Part shown: one piece after another, positions 52,559-60,712 of the stretch
Numbering within the stretch: the first letter of the stretch is position 1
How the letters are laid out: every line of letters begins with the position of its first letter
From: Verrucomicrobiota bacterium
GTDB taxonomy: Bacteria > Verrucomicrobiota > Verrucomicrobiia > Verrucomicrobiales > Verrucomicrobiaceae
NCBI GenBank assembly: GCA_025360015.1
Contig: JANYCZ010000036.1
Location: 62,001-126,000, forward strand
DNA length: 64,000 nucleotides
Reading direction: 5' to 3'
The notes under the pieces: generated by a model
The model's input: only the letters and a program-made list of their open reading frames with translations
Databases searched by the model: none
Told to the model about the DNA's origin: nothing
Translations under genes and position numbers: made by a program

Positions 52559-53836
52559 ATGATGAAAATGCCCCGCCACATCTCCGTTCTACGCGCAAGT
52601 GTCATGATTCACCTGTGCATGGCCACGCTGCTCAGCGCCGCTGACCTGGGGCTCAAGAACGGTGACTTTACCACGGGCAAACAGTTCTGGCATGGTGACG
52701 GCACCGTGATCGCGCTGCCTGACGGCAACAAGGTTCTGGAGATGACCTCCACCACGCGCCAGCAGAGCGAGGCGAACCAAGAGATCAAAATGGGCACGCT
52801 GGTGGAAGTTGAGGTGAAATTCCGTGCACGATTCCTCGGTGGGAAAGGACAGATGCGGGCGAGACTGGTGCGGAAAAATGGCGCCAGCACCTTGTATGCT
52901 TTTGACCTGCCGCCCGATGGTGTGTGGCGTGACATCAGCTTTAAACACCAGCGTGAAAGCGTGGATGACGGGCGCATTCTCCTGATCGAAACACTGCCGT
53001 ATAAAGGGAAGCTGCAAATTGATGACGTATGGGCTGGAGAGCCGGGCACGCACCCCTCGGTGCGGCCCATGGTCGCCACTTCGGCACCTGAGAAACCGAC
53101 GACGCCTGTTCGGGTGCCTATGCCTGCTGTGGTGCCTGTCCCTGCGGCTGTGCCGAAACCGGCAGCGCCTGCCGCTGCGGCCGCGAGCCAAGAGATGAAC
53201 CCCGATGTGCCGCTGACGGCATTGCAGAGCTCCATTCCCATGAATGTGGCGGAAACCGCCGGCGCCGCCGGTTCATTTCAAGAGCAGCATGCACGGATCG
53301 CCAAGGAACTGACGAGTCAGGATTGGATGTGGTCGCCCACGCGGAATTATTCGTCACTCATACGCTTCAAAGACAACGGCGAGGTGATTCACAGCGGCAC
53401 GAATGATGTGAATGGCGACTGGCAGATAGCGCAGGACGGCACGGTCGTTTATCGACGTGGAGATAACCACTCCTTGATCTGGCTGCTGCGGGTGGCGGCT
53501 CCTGGAAGATTTGAGGGCATTGGCGCAGGAGGCGCTGCAGTCGGCAGGTCGGCCATCCTCTCACGTGCCACGGATGCACAGCCGATACTTGCGAAGTTTA
53601 CGGGGACGCAATGGACCTGGGGATCCGGAGGCATTTTTCGACTGGAGGCCAATGGGGTTGCCACCCATTCGGCCTGGAACAAAGAGGGAACCTGGGTGGC
53701 GATGAACGACACCACGATTTTCGTGAAGCGCCCCGCCAACGATCCCCCCATGATTGTGGAATTCGATGATGGACTCTCGCAGGGCAAGGTGACATCGCAT
53801 GTTCCGACCAGCACCACCCTCACGCGGCGCAAGTAG
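52559..53836 (+). CDS. Secreted carbohydrate-binding-like protein with Pro/Ala linker
   Basis: The 425-residue protein has a signal peptide (about 1-27), an N-terminal beta-sandwich like a CBM4/9/22 jelly roll (LKNGDFTTGKQFWHGDG...IDDVWAG), a Pro/Ala/Val-rich linker (about 175-215), and a C-terminal region with a repeated motif (WMWSPTRNYSSLIRFKDNGEV and TWGSGGIFRLEANG). No catalytic motif is visible. It is divergent from cdsA, 71 bp apart. A surface glycan-binding or regulatory role is inferred. Confidence 0.7.
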   Translation: MMKMPRHISVLRASVMIHLCMATLLSAADLGLKNGDFTTGKQFWHGDGTVIALPDGNKVLEMTSTTRQQSEANQEIKMGTLVEVEVKFRARFLGGKGQMRARLVRKNGASTLYAFDLPPDGVWRDISFKHQRESVDDGRILLIETLPYKGKLQIDDVWAGEPGTHPSVRPMVATSAPEKPTTPVRVPMPAVVPVPAAVPKPAAPAAAAASQEMNPDVPLTALQSSIPMNVAETAGAAGSFQEQHARIAKELTSQDWMWSPTRNYSSLIRFKDNGEVIHSGTNDVNGDWQIAQDGTVVYRRGDNHSLIWLLRVAAPGRFEGIGAGGAAVGRSAILSRATDAQPILAKFTGTQWTWGSGGIFRLEANGVATHSAWNKEGTWVAMNDTTIFVKRPANDPPMIVEFDDGLSQGKVTSHVPTSTTLTRRK

Positions 53837-53951
53837 CCCCCCCGGAATCGTGAGTTTGCGGCGGTCATGACAGGGGGCAAAGTTCTTTCGTTGCAGGACC
53901 GTCATTGACAGGGGGGGGATTCCATCGCTAGACAGAGAGACCACCGCCTGC

Positions 53952-54551
53952 ATGAACCTGCCCAACAAACTCACCCTCTCACGCCTGATCCTGACCGGCG
54001 TTTTTGTGGTGTGCTTTTACGTCCCGTGGTCAAACACGGTTTCGCTGGCGTTGATCGTCTTCGGCATCGCCTCCGCCACCGACTACTTTGACGGACAGAT
54101 CGCGCGGGCGCGCGGCATTGTGACGAACTTTGGGAAGCTGTTTGACCCGCTGGCGGACAAGATCCTGATCGCCGCAGCGTTCATCCTGCTGGCTTCGGAC
54201 CTGAACATTCCCGAAGCGGCACGGATGCCAGCGTGGATCGCGATTGTGATTTTATCGCGCGAGTTTTTTGTGACCGGAATCCGGCTGGTGGCGGCGGGAC
54301 AGGGTGCGGTGCTGGCGGCGGAAAAACTGGGGAAGCACAAGATGCTGTGGCAGATCCTGACGGTGATCTATTTCATGATGCGCCAGGCGTCGACCGAGCC
54401 GATCTTCGGCTTCATGCATGCAGCCTTCACCGCAAATCCGGAAACGGAACGGGTCGTGGCTTCGTGTGTCGTTTCTTTCACCACGATGCTGACCTTGGTG
54501 TCGGGCTTCAGCTACTTCTGGAAGAACCGGCATCTGTTTAACGATGCCTGA
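53952..54551 (+). CDS. pgsA: CDP-diacylglycerol-glycerol-3-phosphate 3-phosphatidyltransferase
   Basis: The 199-residue protein carries the complete CDP-alcohol phosphotransferase motif Asp44-xx-Asp47-Gly48-xx-Ala51-Arg52-(x8)-Gly61-xxx-Asp65-xxx-Asp69. It has about five membrane helices. It condenses CDP-diacylglycerol with glycerol-3-phosphate, the first step to phosphatidylglycerol. Length fits PgsA (about 180-200). The stop is 24 bp before the RidA gene and both are on the plus strand, so co-transcription is possible. Confidence 0.93.
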   Translation: MNLPNKLTLSRLILTGVFVVCFYVPWSNTVSLALIVFGIASATDYFDGQIARARGIVTNFGKLFDPLADKILIAAAFILLASDLNIPEAARMPAWIAIVILSREFFVTGIRLVAAGQGAVLAAEKLGKHKMLWQILTVIYFMMRQASTEPIFGFMHAAFTANPETERVVASCVVSFTTMLTLVSGFSYFWKNRHLFNDA

Positions 54552-54575
54552 GCGTATTTCGCCCAACGACCCGCC

Positions 54576-55037
54576 ATGACTGCCGAACAACAACTCGCCA
54601 CCCTCGGACTCACGCTGCCTGCCGCACCCCCGCGTGGAGGTGTTTACAAGCCGGTCGTGATCGTCGGAAACATCGCCTACGTCTCTGGCCATGGGCCGTA
54701 CCTGGGGGATGGGAAGTACCTCACTGGCAAGGTGGGCGCGGATCTTGATCTGGAAGCGGGGAAGGCCGCTGCGAAGCAGACCGGGCTGGCCCTGCTGGCG
54801 ACTTTGAAAAGCGAACTGGGCAGCCTGGACCGCGTGAAGCGGGTGGTGAAACTGCTCGGCATGGTCAACTGCCCGCCGGATTTTGGCGATCATCCGAAGG
54901 TCATCAACGGCTGCAGCGACTTGTTTGCGCAGATCTGGGGAGACGACTGCGGCATCGGGGCGCGCAGCGCCGTGGGCATGGGATCGCTGCCGGGAAACAT
55001 CGCCATCGAAATCGAAGGCATCTTTGAACTGCAATAA
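54576..55037 (+). CDS. RidA/YjgF-family protein
   Basis: The 153-residue protein has the Rid fold landmarks: NIAYVSGHGP, a helix with AAKQTGLALLATLKSELG, and the late ARSAVGMGSLPGNIAIEIEGIFEL. It belongs to the YjgF/Rid superfamily group close to the L-PSP endoribonuclease-like proteins. The arginine typical of canonical RidA (near residue 105 in E. coli) corresponds here to ARSAVG, so deaminase activity on imines is plausible. It is probably co-transcribed with pgsA. Confidence 0.88.
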   Translation: MTAEQQLATLGLTLPAAPPRGGVYKPVVIVGNIAYVSGHGPYLGDGKYLTGKVGADLDLEAGKAAAKQTGLALLATLKSELGSLDRVKRVVKLLGMVNCPPDFGDHPKVINGCSDLFAQIWGDDCGIGARSAVGMGSLPGNIAIEIEGIFELQ

Positions 55038-55064
55038 AAAACCTGCGCCGTTTGCCTGCGCAAG
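55036..55064 (-). terminator. Rho-independent terminator of the Tyr/Ser-rich lipoprotein gene
   Basis: On the minus strand CTTGCGC pairs with GCGCAGG (one G-T pair) around a 9-nt loop and is followed by six T. It starts right behind the stop codon of the gene at 55091. Confidence 0.8.
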
Positions 55065-55090
55065 CTTTGGAGGAATGGCGGACAGGTGGT

Positions 55091-55558
55091 TCAGAACCAG
55101 CGCGATCCGACCCCCAGGCCGGGGCCCCAGCCTGAGTAAGGCTGGCCAAAACCGTAGCTGCCGCCCCAAGGACGATGGGTGAAGCTGTGGGAGTATGAAG
55201 GGCTGCGGCTGTAAAACGGGCTGCTGTAACTGTTGTTCGAGTAGTAGGGATGGAGATTGTACGACACCGGGTAGATGGCAGGGCGGCTGGATGTGCCGGC
55301 ATAATAAGAACGGGCGGAGTAGCGGGAGCCGGCTTTGGTGCCGCTGATCACGTAGTAATAACGGTCGCGGTTGGAGCCAAGGGCGCTGCTGGTGAGGCTG
55401 CCCAGCGGACCGTAGCCCGTGCTGCCGTAGGGCGTGAAAGTGCGCGCGTAAGGCCCTGAGCTGTTGTAGCCGTAGCCATAAGGATACTGGCAGGCGGTGA
55501 GAGTCAGCGAGAGGCCGACGAGAAGGATCACGAGAGAGTGAAGAGACAGCGTTTTCAT
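55091..55558 (-). CDS. Tyr/Ser/Gly-rich small lipoprotein
   Basis: The 155-residue protein has a signal sequence ending in the lipobox LTLTAC (about residue 23), so it is probably lipidated. The mature part is extremely rich in Tyr, Ser and Gly (PYYSNNSYSSPFYSRSPSYS and similar), without predicted fold, as in some surface or spacer proteins. No family is recognised. It is on its own minus-strand unit with a terminator at 55036. Confidence 0.7.
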   Translation of the reverse strand: MKTLSLHSLVILLVGLSLTLTACQYPYGYGYNSSGPYARTFTPYGSTGYGPLGSLTSSALGSNRDRYYYVISGTKAGSRYSARSYYAGTSSRPAIYPVSYNLHPYYSNNSYSSPFYSRSPSYSHSFTHRPWGGSYGFGQPYSGWGPGLGVGSRWF

Positions 55559-55701
55559 GGGAGCGGGAGTTCCGGCAGGATTAGCGCACGAAATCCTCCC
55601 CAGTGGCAACGACTAAACCGGCAGGCAGCGAGGGTATAATTCCTCTCGAATAGAGTGGGTCTGAATTTTACAGGCGACTGGTCTGGAAAACTTTGGTTCT
55701 C

Positions 55702-56475
55702 TTAGAATCCAATGACCTGGAAGGGCAGACTGTCACGAATCTGCTTCTCGGGTGGGGTGCTCATGAGCTTTTCAAACTGGCGCGCCCATTCACGGATGGC
55801 GTATTTGGCCTGGCCGGTGGGGAACAGCTCCTGAGGAAAGAAGAAGAACAAGGACTTGGCTTCTTCCTTGTCGGCGAACTCAAAGTAAGACTTCCCGGTC
55901 CTGGGCTCGGTGAGGACGCCCTGAATGGCGATGGTGCCGCGTGAAGGTTTGCCAAGAACACTGCCGCCCACCATGGGCAGAGTCACGAGATCCACGGCTT
56001 CCCGCACCATCAGTCCCGAATAGGTGTTCGGCTCCCATTCGATGATGGACAGTTTCAAGGTCATGGCGTCCTTGGAAGGCGCGTCCACGACGGCAAAGCG
56101 TGACTTTTTGTCTGACTTGAAAGCGTGGACAAATTTATCGTGTGCGTAGGTGAGCAAACCCTTCATCTTGGTTTCGCGCCGTTTGTTGCTGAACTCCAGC
56201 AAGGAGAACTTCTGCGCCATGGGCCGCAGTTCATCGGAAACCACAGGGGCGATGTAGATCGACTTTACCTGCGCGGTGGCCGCCAAAACTCTCTTGTCGG
56301 ATGTCAACCAGTTGCCGATGAAGGGGGACCGACTCCGGTTTTCCTTTAGTTCGGTGGCATGGGGAAGAAAGCCGGTAGGTTTGACATCGACGGCGGCCAC
56401 GACGCTTTTGGCGGTGCGGCAGGACATCATCATCAAAGGCAGAAGCAGGAGGAAAGCGGGGCGGATCAACATCAT
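55702..56475 (-). CDS. Lipoprotein resembling DUF3313
   Basis: The 257-residue protein has a lipobox LMMMSC near residue 19, so it is probably lipidated. The mature sequence has VKSIYIAPVVSDEL, EWEPNTYSGLMVREAVDLVTLPMVGG and FAVVDAPSKDAMTLKLSI, which fit the DUF3313 fold as I remember it; I could not verify. Met 56475 or 56472 may start it. It is divergent from rseP. Confidence 0.65.
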   Translation of the reverse strand: MMLIRPAFLLLLPLMMMSCRTAKSVVAAVDVKPTGFLPHATELKENRSRSPFIGNWLTSDKRVLAATAQVKSIYIAPVVSDELRPMAQKFSLLEFSNKRRETKMKGLLTYAHDKFVHAFKSDKKSRFAVVDAPSKDAMTLKLSIIEWEPNTYSGLMVREAVDLVTLPMVGGSVLGKPSRGTIAIQGVLTEPRTGKSYFEFADKEEAKSLFFFFPQELFPTGQAKYAIREWARQFEKLMSTPPEKQIRDSLPFQVIGF

Positions 56476-56653
56476 GGAACAGTATTGTGATACGTCTGAG
56501 AAAGGCAGATGACAAATATTTCACATATTGGTCCCAACACAAACTTCCCCGCAACATTTGCGCCAACCATGGGGGGGTGTTAGCTTTCCCGTCTGGTCAC
56601 TCGGTGCTCCGGCAATTCCGCCGCGCTCCGCCTGATTTCTTTCTTCCTCTTTT

Positions 56654-58177
56654 ATGGCATGGCTTTCTACTCTCGGCACCTTCGGTGAAATCCTCCGTTT
56701 CATCATCCTCATCCTGGAGGTGGTTCTCGTGTTCAACCTTATGATTGTGGTCCATGAGGCGGGCCACTTCCTGGCAGCGCGCTGGCGTGGACTGAAGGTT
56801 GAAAAGTTCTACATCTGGTTTGGCAAGCCGCTGTGGAAGAAGACCATCAATGGCGTCGAATACGGCCTCGGCAGCATCCCTGCGGGCGGTTTTGTGGCAT
56901 TGCCGCAAATGGCCCCGATGGGCGGGCTCGAAGGTGAGACGAGCCAGGAAGCACTGCCGCCGATCACGCCGCTGGACAAGGCCATCGTGGCCGTGGCCGG
57001 GCCGCTGTTCAGTTTCATGCTGGCCTGCGTTTTTGCCGTGGCCGTGTATGCTGTGGGCAAACCGGAGAGCGAAGCGCATACCACCTCCATCGTTGGCAAT
57101 GTCGCCAAAAACAGTCCGGCTCAAAAAGCCGGCATTCTGCCCGGAGACAAAATCCTGAAGGTGGACGGGCAGCCGGTGAAGCGCTTTGAAGGACTGGTGG
57201 ACAGTGTGCGCTGGGGCGTGGTGGCCAGTGAAGGCGACACGATCGCGGTGGAACTGGAGCGTCCCGGTCAGGGTGTGATGAATTTTAACATTGATCCCAA
57301 GGCCTGGCCAAGCAGCGAGAAAAAGACGGAGCCTGTTTCGTGGTGGCACTCCATTTTCAAGCGGCCAGACCTGCGTACGGTGGGCTGGGAAGGCCAGATG
57401 ACGCCCATGGTCGGCGCTGTGGCCAAAAACAGTCCGGCAGACGACGCCGGTCTCCAGGTGGATGATCTGGTGCTGCGTGCTGACGGCAAACCCTTGCGCA
57501 GCGTCCTGGATCTGGGCGAGTACATCAAAGCCATGCCCGGCAAAGCGATCATGCTGGACATCGAACGCGCAGGAAAAGTCATTCCACTTTCCGTGCTGCC
57601 GCGCATCCCGGACAAGAACAATCTCAAGGAGGTCATGGAGGACCATCTGGAATACCCCATGATCGGAGTCGCCTGGGACATGGAAGGCAAGCGCACTCCC
57701 AGCAAGATCACACCCTGGGAGCAGATCAGCGATGCCGTGCGGCACATGGGCAATCTGGTGTCGAAGCTGGTCTCACCGAAGTCCGATCTCAGCCCTGCGC
57801 ACATGAGCGGTCCGGTTGGAGTGGGCCGTCTGTATTACAAGCTGTTCGAGCATCCGGACGGCTGGCGCCTTGTGCTTTGGTTCAGTGTCGTGTTTAACAT
57901 CAATCTGGCCATCCTGAACATGATGCCCTTTCCGGTGCTCGATGGCGGGCACATCACCATGGCCATTGCGGAGGCGATCCGCCGCAAGCCGGTGCAGGGC
58001 AGGATTCTCGAATTTGTTCAAACCGCCTGCGCGCTCATGCTGTTCGGCTTCCTTATTTTTGTCACCCTCAAGGACACCGGGGACTTTTTTGGCGGTGGCG
58101 GCAAGGCGGGCAAGGAATTGAAAATCGAGTGGCTCTCCAAAGACCAGCGTAGCGCCCCGGCGGCCCCGGGTGCTTAA
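56654..58177 (+). CDS. rseP: Site-2 RIP metalloprotease RseP
   Basis: The 507-residue protein has the active-site His34-Glu-xx-His38 (VHEAGHF) in the first helix, two PDZ domains (about 140-230 and 250-340) with repeated AKNSPA starts, and the third metal ligand motif NMMPFPVLDGGH near 430. RseP cleaves anti-sigma factors and other membrane proteins inside the membrane. It is usually near dxr, cdsA or bamA; here cdsA lies about 4 kb away on the other strand. It is followed 12 bp later by a glycosyltransferase gene. Confidence 0.95.
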   Translation: MAWLSTLGTFGEILRFIILILEVVLVFNLMIVVHEAGHFLAARWRGLKVEKFYIWFGKPLWKKTINGVEYGLGSIPAGGFVALPQMAPMGGLEGETSQEALPPITPLDKAIVAVAGPLFSFMLACVFAVAVYAVGKPESEAHTTSIVGNVAKNSPAQKAGILPGDKILKVDGQPVKRFEGLVDSVRWGVVASEGDTIAVELERPGQGVMNFNIDPKAWPSSEKKTEPVSWWHSIFKRPDLRTVGWEGQMTPMVGAVAKNSPADDAGLQVDDLVLRADGKPLRSVLDLGEYIKAMPGKAIMLDIERAGKVIPLSVLPRIPDKNNLKEVMEDHLEYPMIGVAWDMEGKRTPSKITPWEQISDAVRHMGNLVSKLVSPKSDLSPAHMSGPVGVGRLYYKLFEHPDGWRLVLWFSVVFNINLAILNMMPFPVLDGGHITMAIAEAIRRKPVQGRILEFVQTACALMLFGFLIFVTLKDTGDFFGGGGKAGKELKIEWLSKDQRSAPAAPGA

Positions 58178-58188
58178 CTTCACCGCCC

Positions 58189-59358
58189 ATGCGCGTCCTC
58201 ATCCTCGTCGAGAACCTTCCCGTTCCCTTCGACCGGCGCGTGTGGCAGGAAGCCTGCGCGCTGCGTGATGGCGGACACGAGGTCACGGTCATCTGTCCGC
58301 AGATGCGGGGCTACACGCAGCCGGAGGAGGTGCTGGAAGGCATCCAAATCTACCGCCACTGGATCAGTGGTGAGGCGGGCTCTCTGGGTGGATTCATCAA
58401 TGAATATGCCACCGCGCTCTGGGGTGAACTCGCCTGTGCGCTCAAAGCCTGGCGGCGTGGGGGCTTTGATGTCATCCACCTGTGTAATCCGCCCGATCTG
58501 CTCTTTCTTGTGGCACTGCCGTTCAAGCTGTTCGGCGGCGTGAAAGTCATCTTCGATGTGCATGACCTCTGGCCGGAAATGTTTGAGGCGAAGTTTGGCA
58601 AACGGGGGCTGATGTACTGGGCGGTGCGCCTCGCGGAGCGTTGCACGCTCGCGCTGGCGGATGTGGTGATCGCCACCAATCAGAGCGTGCTGAGCGCGGT
58701 GAAGCTGCGTGGCAAACTGCGCGCTGAGCGTGCCTTCGTCGTGCGCACGGCACCGAGCCGCATGAAAATCACGGCGGCTCCAGATGAATCCTTGCGCGCC
58801 GGGAAGCGGCATCTGGTGGGGTACATCGGCGTCATGGGCAGTGCGGATGGGGTGGACTACCTCGTTCGTGCGGCTGAATACATCGTCAAAGTCCGGCAGC
58901 GCACCGATGTGCAGTTCCTGCTCATGGGCTCCGGGCCGGAGCATGCGGACCTGATTGCTTTGCGTGACCGCCTTGGCCTGCAGAATTGCCTCAGCATGCC
59001 CGGACGTGTCAGTGATGAGTTTTTGTGCCGGGCGCTGCGCACCCTCGATCTCGGCGTGGCCTGTGATCCCATCAACGCGTACAACGACCACTGCACCATG
59101 AACAAGGTGCTTGAATACATGGCCTTCGCCAAGCCGGTGGTCATGTTTGGCACTGTGGAAGGCCGTTATTCCGCCGGAGAGGGTGCGGTATATGTCATGG
59201 AAAACTCCGCCGAGAAACTGGGCGATGCCATTCTCGCGCTCCTCGACGACGAACCTCGTCGTCAAATACTCGCTGCCGCCGGGCATGCGCGACTGACGCA
59301 GGAATTGAACTGGGAGCGCAGCGTGGAGGAGTTGCTGGCGGCCTATCAAGCGGCTTGA
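58189..59358 (+). CDS. GT4 glycosyltransferase (WbuB-like)
   Basis: The 389-residue GT-B protein has LVENLPVPFDRRVWQEACAL at its start, VHDLWPEMFEAKFG, and the GT4 C-terminal donor region around GVACDPINAYNDHCTMNKVLEYMAFAKPVVMF with a Glu-containing helix. Such enzymes build lipid-linked O-antigen or capsule sugars. It starts 12 bp after rseP. Its C-terminal end (ELNWERSVEEL) recurs as a fragment downstream of the pectate lyase (60599-60655). Confidence 0.92.
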   Translation: MRVLILVENLPVPFDRRVWQEACALRDGGHEVTVICPQMRGYTQPEEVLEGIQIYRHWISGEAGSLGGFINEYATALWGELACALKAWRRGGFDVIHLCNPPDLLFLVALPFKLFGGVKVIFDVHDLWPEMFEAKFGKRGLMYWAVRLAERCTLALADVVIATNQSVLSAVKLRGKLRAERAFVVRTAPSRMKITAAPDESLRAGKRHLVGYIGVMGSADGVDYLVRAAEYIVKVRQRTDVQFLLMGSGPEHADLIALRDRLGLQNCLSMPGRVSDEFLCRALRTLDLGVACDPINAYNDHCTMNKVLEYMAFAKPVVMFGTVEGRYSAGEGAVYVMENSAEKLGDAILALLDDEPRRQILAAAGHARLTQELNWERSVEELLAAYQAA

Positions 59359-59398
59359 AAAGCTTCCGTGTGACGCCATGCTTTTGAGGATGAACCCC

Positions 59399-60592
59399 AT
59401 GCGACTGGTGCTGATCACTCTGCTGTTGTCCCAGCTCTTGCACGCACAGACGCCGCCGTCGTTTCGGCCAGCGGGTTTCGCCACCGTGAGCGGCTATGGG
59501 GTGGAACAACTCACCGGAGGTGGCGGCGGCACCATCATCGAAGTGCGTGACGCAGCGGAATTTCTCGCCGCTGTCGAACGCAGCGACATCAAGTCAAAAG
59601 CGGATCGTGACAACGCGGCGCGAGTGGTCCGGGTGATGGCGGACATTGATCTCGGTACGCTTGCCAATGAGCAGGCGGGGACGGAAATCAAAGCGGTGGG
59701 CCGTGTCCAGGTGCGTTCCAACACCACGATCTATGCCCTCGGCAAGGGCGCGGTCATTCGTCATGGCATCCTTGAAATGCACGGCGCGCACAATGTCATC
59801 ATTCGCAATCTCGCCTTCCGCGATCTGTGGGAGGTGGACCCCACGGGGAAATACGACCGTTTTGGCTGGGACTACGTACGAATCACCAATGCCGGGAAAG
59901 TGCCGAGCCATCATGTCTGGGTGGATCACTGTGACTTTGGCAAATGTTATGACGGCCAGCTCGACATCACGCATGGTTCGGACCTGATCACCGTCTCGTG
60001 GTGTCATTTTGCCGGCGATGAACGTGGACCGCACAAGAAAAGCATGCTGATCGGCCATTCCTCCAGTGACAATGCTGCCGCGACTGACCGGGGCCGCCTC
60101 AACGTGACCCTGCACCACAACTGGTGGGAAAACATCGACGACCGCGCGCCGCGTGCACGCTTTGGCAACATCCACGCCTGCAACAACTTCGTGAAAGGTG
60201 CCGCCAATGCCACCATCTCCGTGAGCGGCGCGGTCACACTGGTGGAAAACTGTGTGTATCAGGACGCCCGCATCGCCACCAGTTTTTCGCACGCGGCCGA
60301 CAGCGTCGCCAAGCAGCGTGGGGGTACGATCTGCATCATCAACAGTGTGAATCTGCAGCCACGACCTCCGGCCCAGCCGGACAACGAGGCAGACCAGTTT
60401 GAGATCGCGCAAAACTTCCACAGCAATGTCGAACGCGCGCAGTTACGCTTCAATCCGTCCGCAGCCATCGCATGGGAGCAGCTCAACGAACTGCCCTACC
60501 GTCTGCCGCCAGATCCGGTGGATGCCCTTCAGGACCTGCTGGGAAAATATGCAGGCACCGGCAAAGTCGCCGACGCCGAGCTGAAGCGGTAG
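59399..60592 (+). CDS. Secreted pectate lyase (polysaccharide lyase family 1-like)
   Basis: The 397-residue protein has a signal peptide (RLVLITLLLSQLLHA) and a parallel beta-helix PL1 core. Landmarks are VWVDHCDF, a WCHF..D strand, and APRARFGNIHACNNF with the catalytic Arg region, plus a Ca-binding DGQLDITHGSD stretch. PL1 cleaves polygalacturonate by beta-elimination in a Ca-dependent way. It probably starts at ATG 59399 (GAGGA 9 bases before), though 59378 and 59390 are in frame. It lies between two glycosyltransferase genes. Confidence 0.9.
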   Translation: MRLVLITLLLSQLLHAQTPPSFRPAGFATVSGYGVEQLTGGGGGTIIEVRDAAEFLAAVERSDIKSKADRDNAARVVRVMADIDLGTLANEQAGTEIKAVGRVQVRSNTTIYALGKGAVIRHGILEMHGAHNVIIRNLAFRDLWEVDPTGKYDRFGWDYVRITNAGKVPSHHVWVDHCDFGKCYDGQLDITHGSDLITVSWCHFAGDERGPHKKSMLIGHSSSDNAAATDRGRLNVTLHHNWWENIDDRAPRARFGNIHACNNFVKGAANATISVSGAVTLVENCVYQDARIATSFSHAADSVAKQRGGTICIINSVNLQPRPPAQPDNEADQFEIAQNFHSNVERAQLRFNPSAAIAWEQLNELPYRLPPDPVDALQDLLGKYAGTGKVADAELKR

Positions 60593-60598
60593 CCGAAA

Positions 60599-60655
60599 GA
60601 ATTGAACTGGGAGCGCAATGTGGAGCAGTCGCGGGTGGCGTTAAGAGTTTTCTAG
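60599..60655 (+). pseudogene. Fragment of a GT4 glycosyltransferase C-terminus
   Basis: The frame here reads ELNWERNVEQSRVALRVF and then a stop. Its start matches the tail of the upstream GT4 protein (ELNWERSVEELLAAYQAA), with 20 of the first 22 bases identical. Nothing upstream of it belongs to such a gene, so it is a remnant of a lost or duplicated GT tail beyond the pectate lyase gene. Confidence 0.7.
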
Positions 60656-60712
60656 TGATTATTTTGCCCCAAGGAGCCTGGCGTCTTGCAAAAAGCAGTG
60701 TCATGTTCTTAA

